Positions 28,663 through 36,394 of a DNA stretch of 64,000 nt are shown in pieces. Numbering within the stretch: position 1 is the first letter of the stretch; each line of letters opens with the position of its first letter. The DNA comes from Pseudomonas sp. J452 (GTDB lineage Bacteria; Pseudomonadota; Gammaproteobacteria; Pseudomonadales; Pseudomonadaceae): the NCBI RefSeq assembly GCF_024666525.1, contig NZ_CP088294.1, forward strand, positions 1,054,001 through 1,118,000. Reading direction: 5' to 3'. The position numbers and the translations under genes are program-made. The notes under the pieces were generated by a model, which saw only the letters and a list, made by a program, of their open reading frames with translations, was not told where the DNA came from and did not search any database.

Positions 28663-28730
28663 GTAGGAGCCAGCTTGCTGGCGATCCGTGGCGGCGTGAT
28701 GAAAAGCATCGCCAGCAAGCTGGCTCCTAC
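28663..28730. repeat. REP-like palindrome between recB and recD, first
   Basis: GTAGGAGCCAGCTTGCTGGC faces GCCAGCAAGCTGGCTCCTAC around a 28-base centre. It belongs to the same family as 20452-20517. Its position in the recB-recD gap could affect relative expression of recD through processing or partial termination. Confidence 0.88.
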
Positions 28731-28769
28731 AGGGGCGGTGCGCATCACTGGCCCTCCGCAAACAGGACC

Positions 28770-28831
28770 GTAGGGCGGGTGGAACCCGCGGCCCGCGATG
28801 CGGATAACAACGCGGGTTGCACCCGCCCTAC
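28770..28831. repeat. REP-like palindrome between recB and recD, second
   Basis: GTAGGGCGGGTGGAACCCGCG is mirrored by CGCGGGTTGCACCCGCCCTAC. It is of the GCGGGTG type also seen at 15135-15185. The two different palindromes stand 39 bases apart. Confidence 0.85.
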
Positions 28832-28836
28832 GGCAA

Positions 28837-31800
28837 TCATGAGGAAGCTCCGGCGAACAGGTTATCCAGCGCATCCAGCAGTTCGTCACTGGGCCGGGCG
28901 AAGTACACCCCGGCCTGAGGCATGCCGCGCAGGAACAGGTAGTAGGCGCCGCCGAGCTGCTCGTCGTGGAAGTCGGCCAGGCGCTGACGGAGGAAGCGCC
29001 GCAGCGCCACCAGGTAGATCAGGTACTGCAGGTAGTAATGCTCGCCGGCCAGGGCCTGCAGCAGGCGCTCGCCGCCGTAGTGGCTGGCGTCCGGGCCGAG
29101 CCAGTTGGACTTGTAATCCAGGATGTACCAGCGTCCGTCGTGCTCGAAGGTCAGGTCGATGAAGCCCTTGAGGAAGCCCTTGAGGCTGTCGAACTCCAGC
29201 CGTTCGGCGGCCTGGCGCAGCGGCTCGGCCAGGCCCATGGCCGGGTCGACCAGGATCGCGCGCAGGCGCTGCACGTCCAGGTCGGCCACCGGGAAGGTGA
29301 AGCCCAGCTCGGGCAGGCGCCGCGCCGCCTGCAGGCTGGCCAGCGTCAGGCCGCTGCCGTCCAGGTCGCTGTCCAGCACCTGTTGCAGATGGGCGCTGGC
29401 GATGGCTGTCCACAGTTCGGCGTTGATGCCGTGGGCGCTCAGCGCCGGCTCGACCAGGTCGGCCAGGGGCGCCTTGCCGCGCGCCCAGTCTTCGAGGATG
29501 GCGTGCAGGCAGGTACCGGCACGCGCGCCACGGGGGAAGGCGAAGAAGCCGCTGCCTGGCTCGCTGGCATCCGGCATCACCAGGCCGTCGCGATCCGGCG
29601 CCTCCATATGCATGCCGGCCGCCAGGCCGGAGAAGCTGCCGATGCGCCAGGCGCTGTGCAGGCTGCGCTGGAACTGCTGCAGCCGGGCGGGCGGCGTGGC
29701 GCGCTGTTCGCCGGCGGCGCAGGCCTCGCGGTTAAGCAGTGGCACGCGGGCGATCATCCCTGCGCTGCCCTCGGCCAGTTGATCCAGCTCGCTGGCCAGG
29801 GCGCTGGCGGATTTGTCGTTGAGGTGACCGGCCAGCTCGCCCAGGGCGTCGGCACCGCCCAGCTCGCGGCCGTGCAGCAGCCAGGCCAGGGCGCTGCTGT
29901 GCAGGCCTTCGTCGGGCAGGCCGCCGTCCTTCTTCGGCTTGGGCACGGCCACCGGGCCCCAGTGCAGCCACAGGCGGTGCTCGGCGCGGGTCAGGGCCAC
30001 GTAGGTCAGGCGCAGCTTCTCAGCGAATACCTCGCGCCGAGCGGTCTGCAGGTGCTCGTCGAGGCGGGCGCTGCCGAGGTCGAGCAGCGGCTGGCCATCT
30101 TCATCATGGCAACGGGCGCTGTCGGTGTGCTGGCCGAGCAGACGGCCGTCCCACAGGAAGGGGCAGAACACCAGTGGGTATTCCAGGCCCTTGGAGGTGT
30201 GGATGGTGACGATCTGCACCCGCTCGGCATCGCTTTCCAGGCGCAGCAGGGCATCCTCGCCGGCGCCCTCGCTGCCTCGCTGGCCGTTGAACCAGGCGAG
30301 CAGGGCCTCCAGGCCGGGGCGTTGCAGGCTCTCGGTCTGCAGCAGCTCGGCCAGGTGCAGCAGGTTGGTCAGCCGGCGTTCGCCGTCGATGCCGGCCAAC
30401 AGGCGTTCGGCCACCTGTTCCTGATCCAGCCAGGCCCTGAATACGCGCATGAAACCGTGCTGCTGCCACAGCTGGTGATACTGCTCGGCGTCGGCGCGCT
30501 CCTTGTCCCAGGCACGTTCGTCATCCTGGCAGCGCGCCAGCTGCGCGGCGTCGCGGCCGAGCAGGCGGCTGGCCAGGGCATAGCGCAGCACACCCTCGCG
30601 GCCCGGCTCGGCGTAGGCGGCCAGCACGGCGGCCAGCTCGGCGGCTTCCTCGCTATGCCACACGCTGTCGCGGCCGCGGCGTACGCTGGGCACGCCTCGC
30701 ACGGCCAGCTCCTCGGCGATGCTCGCCGCCTCGCGGTGGCTGGCGACCAGCACGGCGATATCGCCACCGCGCAGCGGGGTACGCACGCCCTTGTCATCGA
30801 AATAGGCCGTGCCCTCGCCACTGGCGGCCAGCAGCCCGGCGATGCGCTGGGCGGTGTCGATGGCAGCGATCTCACCGGCGCGGCCCTTGTTCAGGCCGTC
30901 GTCAGCCAGCCAGACCAGCGCCAGCGGCGCGCCGTTGGCTTCGTCCGGCAGCACCAGATCTGCCCGCGACTTTTTCCCGGCACTGACCGGCGGGTAGTCC
31001 AGGCCCTGTTCGGCGAACGGCTGCGGACGGGCGAACAGGCGGTTCAGCGCGTCGATCAGTTGCGGCGTGGAGCGGTAGTTGAACGGCAGGTCATAGCGCC
31101 GCGCGGCGGCATCGCGGGCGGTGAGGTAGGTGGCCAGGTCGGCGCCGCGAAACGCGTAAATCGCCTGCTTGGGATCCCCCACGAAACACAGGTCGCCGCC
31201 CTCGCGGTAGATGCGATCGAAGATCTGGTATTGCACCGGATCGGTGTCCTGGAATTCGTCGATCAGCGCCAGCGGGTATTGCGTGCGCAGGGTCGTGGCC
31301 AGATCCGCACCGGCCGGGCCGTGCAGCGCCTCGTTGAGGCGATTGAGCAGGTCGTCGAAGGCCAGCAGGCGCTGCGCCGCCTTGCGCGCCGGCAGTTCGG
31401 CGTTGAGCTTGTCGAGCAGTTCGACCTGCAGGGCGATCAGCCGCTGGCGGCCGGCCGGTACGGCGACACCGAGCGCCTCGGCCAGTTCGTCGAAGGCCTC
31501 GGCGAGGGCGCCCTGCGGCGCGTCGAAACCTTTCTTGGTGGCCTTGTGCAGCGCTGCCGCGCCGAACTTGGCCAGGCCATCGGGCTGCTCGAACAGCGCC
31601 GCCGGGTCGGCGAAATAGGCGTCCAGCTCGGCCGTCCACACCGGCAACTTGGCCAGCTTGTGGGTGCTCTGGCTCAGCCCGCCATGCTCGCGCAGCAAGG
31701 CGACGAAAGCCGCGCCCTGCTCGCGCCACAGCTGTTCGGCACGTTCCCAGGCAGTGCTGGCGGCGTTCAACTCGTCGCCACTCAACGGCTCGCGCGGCTC

Positions 31801-32382
31801 GATGCGCAGGTAGGGCTTGCCCAGGTGGCTGCGTAGGGCCTGGCGCAGGCTGCTCGGGGTGATCTTCTGCTTGGCCAGGAAGCGCGCCCAGGCCGGATCG
31901 GCCGCCGCCAGCACATGGCGCCAGGCGTCGGCGAGCAGGGCGTCGAGCACCTCGCGGTCGTCCTGGGTCAGCTCGCTGTCGAAGTCCCCCCCGGCCTCGA
32001 ACGCAGCGTCCTGCAGGGCGCGCTGGCAGAAGCCGTGGATGGTGAAGATCGCCGCCTCGTCGAAGCCGTGCACGGCCAGCAGCAAGCGCCGACGCGCGTC
32101 CTCGCCGGGGTGGCGGCTATGCAGCTCGCTGAGGAACGGGTCGCTACTCGGCGTGCCTTCATAGACCGCCAGCAGCTCGGCCAGGCGCGCGCGAATGCGT
32201 TCACGCAGCTCGGCAGTGGCGGCGGTGGTGTAGGTGACCACCAGAATCTGGCTGACGCTGAGTTGCTGCTCCAGCAGCAGCCGCGCGTACAGCGCAGTCA
32301 GGGTCCAGGTCTTGCCGGTACCGGCGCTGGCCTCGATCAGCGAGCGGCCGGTGAAGGATGAGGTCTGCAGGTCGAGGCTCAT
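28837..32382 (-). CDS. recB: Exodeoxyribonuclease V beta subunit RecB
   Basis: A 1181-residue helicase-nuclease, the 3'-5' motor and sole nuclease of RecBCD. Walker A is EASAGTGKT (residues 17-25), the SF1 motif II region is LALIDEFQDTDPVQYQIF, and motif VI-type sequence ends in LRLTYVALTRAEHRLW. Near residue 1084 the nuclease motif DYKSNWLG contains the D-x-K pair of the catalytic site. Its ATG overlaps the recC stop (ATGA, 32379-32382). The complex loads at double-strand ends, degrades DNA until Chi and then loads RecA. Length is slightly under the Escherichia protein (1180 against about 1180-1250 for the family). Confidence 0.95.
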   Translation of the reverse strand: MSLDLQTSSFTGRSLIEASAGTGKTWTLTALYARLLLEQQLSVSQILVVTYTTAATAELRERIRARLAELLAVYEGTPSSDPFLSELHSRHPGEDARRRLLLAVHGFDEAAIFTIHGFCQRALQDAAFEAGGDFDSELTQDDREVLDALLADAWRHVLAAADPAWARFLAKQKITPSSLRQALRSHLGKPYLRIEPREPLSGDELNAASTAWERAEQLWREQGAAFVALLREHGGLSQSTHKLAKLPVWTAELDAYFADPAALFEQPDGLAKFGAAALHKATKKGFDAPQGALAEAFDELAEALGVAVPAGRQRLIALQVELLDKLNAELPARKAAQRLLAFDDLLNRLNEALHGPAGADLATTLRTQYPLALIDEFQDTDPVQYQIFDRIYREGGDLCFVGDPKQAIYAFRGADLATYLTARDAAARRYDLPFNYRSTPQLIDALNRLFARPQPFAEQGLDYPPVSAGKKSRADLVLPDEANGAPLALVWLADDGLNKGRAGEIAAIDTAQRIAGLLAASGEGTAYFDDKGVRTPLRGGDIAVLVASHREAASIAEELAVRGVPSVRRGRDSVWHSEEAAELAAVLAAYAEPGREGVLRYALASRLLGRDAAQLARCQDDERAWDKERADAEQYHQLWQQHGFMRVFRAWLDQEQVAERLLAGIDGERRLTNLLHLAELLQTESLQRPGLEALLAWFNGQRGSEGAGEDALLRLESDAERVQIVTIHTSKGLEYPLVFCPFLWDGRLLGQHTDSARCHDEDGQPLLDLGSARLDEHLQTARREVFAEKLRLTYVALTRAEHRLWLHWGPVAVPKPKKDGGLPDEGLHSSALAWLLHGRELGGADALGELAGHLNDKSASALASELDQLAEGSAGMIARVPLLNREACAAGEQRATPPARLQQFQRSLHSAWRIGSFSGLAAGMHMEAPDRDGLVMPDASEPGSGFFAFPRGARAGTCLHAILEDWARGKAPLADLVEPALSAHGINAELWTAIASAHLQQVLDSDLDGSGLTLASLQAARRLPELGFTFPVADLDVQRLRAILVDPAMGLAEPLRQAAERLEFDSLKGFLKGFIDLTFEHDGRWYILDYKSNWLGPDASHYGGERLLQALAGEHYYLQYLIYLVALRRFLRQRLADFHDEQLGGAYYLFLRGMPQAGVYFARPSDELLDALDNLFAGASS

Positions 32383-35300
32383 GCGTCGTCCTCGTCGGCG
32401 GCCAGGGCCAACAGCGCCGGGCCGAGCAGTTGTTCGGCCAGTTGTTCGAAGCGCTCGCCCAGCGGTTCGCGTTCGCGGAAGGCCAGGGCGTTCCAGGGGT
32501 CGAGGGCCTCGCCGGGGATCGGGCTGAAGTCGGCGCCGAGCCAGGCGGCCTGCGCGGCGCCACGGGCGGCGTCGATGGGTTCCTTTTTGCTCCGTGCGCT
32601 GGGGGTGACCAGGGCCTTGGCGAAGTCATGGCTGCTGCGCGGCAGGAACGGCAGCGGCGCGCTGAGTGCCTCGCGATAGGCGGCCAGCCAGGGCTGCAGC
32701 AGCTCACGGGGGTTGGCCAGGGCGCCGAGCTGCCAGTCGCCGGCCGGCGAGACCAACAGGCTGTCGCGGGCGATACCGTCGCTGGCGGCGACGTTGAGCA
32801 GCAGGTGGCGCAGCCAGAAACCGGGCAGGTCCCAGGCGCTCGGCGCATTCAGGCGCCAGTCGAACAGACCAGCACTGGTCACGCCATCCAGCCAGCCATG
32901 CAGGCGCACGCCGGCCAGGGTGATATCCACCAGCAGCGGTTGCGGCGCTTCCGCGGGACGCGCTTCGAACAGGCGTGGGGCGAAGGCACGCACCGGGCCG
33001 CGCAGCTTGCCCCACAGCGCATGGCCCAGCTCGCCGGTGGGCAGCCAGCCGGCGGCGCGGGCAATACGGCGTTCCTGCTGCTCGCTCCAGTCGCGCTCCA
33101 CCGCCTGCAGGGCCAGGTGGCGCAGGCCGCGCCGGGCCGGGCCTTCGAGGGCGAACGGCTCGTCCGCGGCGATGGCTTCCTCGGCGTCGGCCAGGCGCAG
33201 GCCCAGGCGCTGCTCGAGGAGGAAGCGCGCCGGGTTGCGGAAACACAGCAGCAGCTGCGCCGGCTCGATGGTCAACCAGTCCTCGCCCGGCTCCGGCAAC
33301 TGGGTGATGAAGGGTGGCGGGGTCAGCAACGGTGCCTCGGCCAGGCGTTGAGCGGCGCGGAACCAGGAACTGGCGAAACCCAGTTGCTGGCCCGATTGCT
33401 GAAAGTTGCCAGGGGCGAAGGGCTGCAGCGGGTGGGCGACGGTGATCGCGGCGCTGGCTTTGCGCTCTTTCGGCTGCGATGCGTCAGTGCTGGCGGGATC
33501 GCGAGCAAGCTCGCTCCTACAAGGAGCGACGGCGGTGAGGTCGACCGCTTCGAGCAGTTCGTTGACCAGCACCGAAGGCGGCAGCACCGCGTTGTCGCGC
33601 GGGTCGCGGCCGACGTAGCTGAGGTACAGGCCGTCGCGCGCGGAGAGCAGGGTTTCCAGCAGCAGGTAGCGGTCGTCCAGGCGCCGCGCGCGGTCGCCAC
33701 GGCGCGGCTTGTGGCTGATCAGGTCGAAGCCGGCCGCCGGGGTGCGGCGTGGCAGGGCGCCGTCGTCCAGACCGAGCAGGCAGACCAGGCGAAACGGCAG
33801 GCTGCGCATCGGCACCATGGTGCAGAAGGTCACCGCGCCGGTGAGAAACCCCGAGGCCCCGCCGCCGGCCTCCAGCGCCGTGCCGAGCTGCTGACGCACC
33901 AGGGCCAGTTCCAGCGGCCGGGCGATGCCGGCGTCGCTGGCCTGGCGGGCGAGGGCGGCGCAGCTCTGGCTCAGCAGCAACAAGGTATCGCCGGCTTCGC
34001 GCTCGTCGAACAGGCTGTCGATCAGTGCCTGCAGGTCCAGCGCCCAGTCCGCCAGCGGGCGGGCGCGTTGCAGGCTCTCGGCCAAGCCGGCGAGCTTGCT
34101 GACGAAGGCACAGAGGCGGCCGAGCAGCTGACCGCGCGCGCCTTCCAGGGCATCCAGCGGCAGGCTGTCGCCGAGCAGCGGAATGCCGTCGCCGGCCAGT
34201 TGCGGCGGCGCGGCGAAGCCCAGCAACAGGCGGTCGAGGCCCTGGGCCCAGGTGAAGGCGTTGTCTGCCGGCAGGCCGAGGGCGGCGTGGTGGCCGGCAT
34301 CGCGGCCCCAGCGCACGCCGGCGTCGCGCAGCCAGTCGCGCAACAGAGGCAAGTCCTCCTGCTCGATGCCGGCGCGGCGGGCGATGGCCGGCTGCTCCAA
34401 CCAGGCGAGGATTTCCTCGGCGGCGAAGCGGCTCTCGGGCAGGGCGAGCAGGTCGATAAAGGCTTCCAGCAGCGGCAGTTCGGCGCGCAGGCTGCGGTCA
34501 GCCAGGCTGAAGGGAATGCGTGGCGCACCTTCGCGCGGAGCAAACACCGCCTCGATATAAGGCGCGTAGCGCTCGATATCCGGGGTCAGCACCACCACCT
34601 GGTCGGGAGTCAGGTGCGGCTCGGCGGCGAAGCGGGCGAGCAGCTGGTCATGCAGGATCTCCACTTCGCGCAGCGGCGAGTGGGCAATATGCAGCTCCAG
34701 CGAGCGGTCATCGGCGCGCAGTTCGATGCGCTCGTCCGCACTACGCGTTCTGAGCCGCAGGATATCGTGCTGCAGGGCGTGCAGCAGGCTGTCGTCGAGC
34801 AGGTCGGCGTCTTCGCTGTACAAGCCGGTTTCCTGCCCGCCTTCGGCCGAGGCCAGGCTGAACAGGCTGTCGAAGAAATCACGGCCCTGCTTGCCGAGGC
34901 TGGCCAGCAGCGGGTGACCGACGTCCAGATACCACTCGTCCGGGCTCATCGCTTGAAAAATCGCTGCGCTCTGGGGCTGCTTGGCCAGCTCGCGGATATC
35001 ACGGATCTCGCCCCAGGCCTCGCGGCAGGGGTTAAGGGCAAAGATCACCACCTCGGTATGCCGGGCCAGGCCTTCGAGCACGCGCAGGTGATGGGGCGGC
35101 AGGCTGCTGATGCCGAATACCAGCAGGCGCTCGGGCAAGCCGGCAATCGGCGTGGCGTCGTACAGGCGTTGCAGCAGGTCATCGAGCAGGCGCGCGCGGT
35201 GCGGGTGACCGTCGGCGGTCAGCTCGCGCCAGAGCAGGGCCTGCCAGGCTTCGTCGGCGCCGAGCTCGCACAGTTCGCCACGCTCCCAGGCGGCCAGCCA

Positions 35301-35726
35301 GTCGTCGCGATACAGCAGGTACTGGTCGAACACGTCGGCGATGCGCGTGGCCAGGGACAGCCGGCGGCGCTCGTCGCCGCCTTCCAGGTAGCGCGCCAGG
35401 CGCGGTGCACGTTCCAGATTGCTCGGCTCGCACAGCCAGTCGTACAGGCGCCAGCTCAGGGTCAGCGGGGTGAAGGCGGACTGCTCCGGCAACTGACCCA
35501 GCACCAGCCGCGACAGCTCCCAGACGAAGGCCGAGGGCAGCTGTACTTCCAGCTGCATGGCGATGCCCTGTTCGCGCGCCAGCTGCAAGGTCAGCCAGCG
35601 GCCGATGCCCTGGCTCGGCACCACCACCCGCGCCGGAGCGAAGGGGTCGCGTTGCGGCTGGGCGAGCAGGCTCGTGGCCAGGGCGCCGAGGGTTTCCAGG
35701 TCGGGGGCGTGGAAGAGGTTGAGCAT
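32379..35726 (-). CDS. recC: Exodeoxyribonuclease V gamma subunit RecC
   Basis: A protein of about 1115 residues, the Chi-recognising scaffold subunit of RecBCD. It begins MLNLFHAPDLETLGALA, matching the family start, so I use 35726 rather than the ATG at 35747. Conserved blocks include ARVVVPSQGIGRWLTLQLA near the N-terminus and VVLTPDIERYAPYIEAVF; the dead helicase folds lack a Walker A. Inside the frame, at about 33490-33530, the peptide CRSELARD and neighbouring residues are a translated REP-like palindrome, apparently inserted without breaking the frame between NELLEAVDLT and HPLQPF. The start overlaps no gene; a divergent promoter region with an ANR-type box lies upstream. Confidence 0.95.
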   Translation of the reverse strand: MLNLFHAPDLETLGALATSLLAQPQRDPFAPARVVVPSQGIGRWLTLQLAREQGIAMQLEVQLPSAFVWELSRLVLGQLPEQSAFTPLTLSWRLYDWLCEPSNLERAPRLARYLEGGDERRRLSLATRIADVFDQYLLYRDDWLAAWERGELCELGADEAWQALLWRELTADGHPHRARLLDDLLQRLYDATPIAGLPERLLVFGISSLPPHHLRVLEGLARHTEVVIFALNPCREAWGEIRDIRELAKQPQSAAIFQAMSPDEWYLDVGHPLLASLGKQGRDFFDSLFSLASAEGGQETGLYSEDADLLDDSLLHALQHDILRLRTRSADERIELRADDRSLELHIAHSPLREVEILHDQLLARFAAEPHLTPDQVVVLTPDIERYAPYIEAVFAPREGAPRIPFSLADRSLRAELPLLEAFIDLLALPESRFAAEEILAWLEQPAIARRAGIEQEDLPLLRDWLRDAGVRWGRDAGHHAALGLPADNAFTWAQGLDRLLLGFAAPPQLAGDGIPLLGDSLPLDALEGARGQLLGRLCAFVSKLAGLAESLQRARPLADWALDLQALIDSLFDEREAGDTLLLLSQSCAALARQASDAGIARPLELALVRQQLGTALEAGGGASGFLTGAVTFCTMVPMRSLPFRLVCLLGLDDGALPRRTPAAGFDLISHKPRRGDRARRLDDRYLLLETLLSARDGLYLSYVGRDPRDNAVLPPSVLVNELLEAVDLTAVAPCRSELARDPASTDASQPKERKASAAITVAHPLQPFAPGNFQQSGQQLGFASSWFRAAQRLAEAPLLTPPPFITQLPEPGEDWLTIEPAQLLLCFRNPARFLLEQRLGLRLADAEEAIAADEPFALEGPARRGLRHLALQAVERDWSEQQERRIARAAGWLPTGELGHALWGKLRGPVRAFAPRLFEARPAEAPQPLLVDITLAGVRLHGWLDGVTSAGLFDWRLNAPSAWDLPGFWLRHLLLNVAASDGIARDSLLVSPAGDWQLGALANPRELLQPWLAAYREALSAPLPFLPRSSHDFAKALVTPSARSKKEPIDAARGAAQAAWLGADFSPIPGEALDPWNALAFREREPLGERFEQLAEQLLGPALLALAADEDDA
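33497..33528. repeat. REP-like element inside recC
   Basis: GCGAGCAAGCTCGCTCCTAC followed by AAGGAGCGAC is a single unit of the GTAGGAGCGAGC palindrome family, lying within the recC reading frame. It translates on the recC strand as part of CRSELARD. Confidence 0.8.
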
Positions 35727-35848
35727 GGGCTGTCGGGCATTTTGCAAAGAGCGTCAGGTTACCAGCAAGGCGCCGGAGCGAGCACGGTGAAAGCGTGGCA
35801 GCGGCGCCTACTCTGCGAGAACGGCAGCGACCGGCGGCAACCCTGGCC

Positions 35849-35862
35849 TTGACTCAGGTCAA
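35849..35862 (+). promoter_or_regulatory. ANR/FNR-type box
   Basis: TTGACTCAGGTCAA is a perfect dyad that matches the ANR/FNR consensus TTGAT-N4-ATCAA at 12 of the 14 positions, allowing any base in the four central ones. If transcription starts 41.5 bases downstream of its centre (about 35897), the hexamer TAGAGT at 35885-35890 falls exactly at the -10 position. That is the normal geometry of a class II FNR-activated promoter reading toward the gene at 35924. Confidence 0.7.
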
Positions 35863-35923
35863 AGCCAGCTTGCCAGGGGCCACCTAGAGTGACCACACGA
35901 AAACCAGCGCGCGTCCCGCAGTC

Positions 35924-36235
35924 ATGCCGCGAACGATCCCCAGCATCCTGATCACCCATAACGACCAGCAGATGGCCTGCCGCGTGCGGCGCCTGCTGCA
36001 CAGCGACGGGCTGGACTGCGCCGTGCTGGCGCGCCCGCAAGACTGCAGCCAGGCGCCGCTGTGTCGCTGGCTGCAGGATTGGCCACTGCCGGCTCACGCC
36101 GCCCTGCATGCCACCCTGGCCGATGCCATCGAGGTGCTCGAACGCTCCCGGCATGCCTTCAAGTCACGCGATCTGGCGGACCTGCGCCAGCGCCTGGAAC
36201 AGCTGTTAGGCGAATTGTCAGGACCCACGCAATAA
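35924..36235 (+). CDS. Small unknown protein behind ANR-type box
   Basis: A 103-residue protein I do not recognise. It begins IPSILITHNDQQMACRVRRLL, which looks like a beta strand and helix of a receiver-type or Rossmann fold, and ends in a charged helical region (about 65-98: ADAIEVLERSRHAFKSRDLADLRQRLEQLL). There is no signal peptide or membrane segment. The start lacks a strong Shine-Dalgarno. It sits downstream of the putative ANR site and upstream of the structured leader of the globin/GGDEF/EAL gene, so it may belong to the same oxygen-related regulon. Confidence 0.6.
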   Translation: MPRTIPSILITHNDQQMACRVRRLLHSDGLDCAVLARPQDCSQAPLCRWLQDWPLPAHAALHATLADAIEVLERSRHAFKSRDLADLRQRLEQLLGELSGPTQ

Positions 36236-36258
36236 GGTAGAAAACACCGCAGTAGGTT

Positions 36259-36364
36259 CCGCCCACCCGCGGAGACCGGCTTTGCCGGGCAGGACACAAG
36301 GGCCTGCAAGACGAAGCGCCGCGACGCCATGTTCCCCGAGAACGTGGCGTCCGGCGCTTTTTTT
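36259..36364 (+). promoter_or_regulatory. Structured leader with terminator
   Basis: Three short hairpins, CCGC/GCGG (36259-36272), CCGGC-TTT-GCCGG (36276-36288) and GCAGG/CCTGC (36289-36307), are followed at once by a long intrinsic terminator. The terminator arm starts AAGCGCCG-CGACGCCA, has a CCCGA loop, and closes GTGGCGTC-CGGCGC with seven T (36314-36364). It ends 30 bases before the ATG of the GGDEF-EAL gene. This is the layout of an attenuator or riboswitch, but I cannot match it to a known class. It may simply be the terminator of the upstream gene. Confidence 0.6.
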
Positions 36365-36394
36365 ATGCCCGCAATAAAGCAACAGGGAGAACCA

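Noticed and set aside
28966..31836. A 956-codon open frame on the plus strand inside recB, and similar long frames inside recC (32358-35852).
   Set aside because: High GC makes long frames on the opposite strand. RecB and RecC motifs are unambiguous on the minus strand.
36259..36364. Leader considered as a GEMM-I c-di-GMP riboswitch because of ACAAGGGC and the GGDEF-EAL gene downstream.
   Set aside because: The second conserved half (GGACGCAAAGCC and CCGGUAGGUAGC-like parts) is missing, so it is reported only as an unassigned structured leader.
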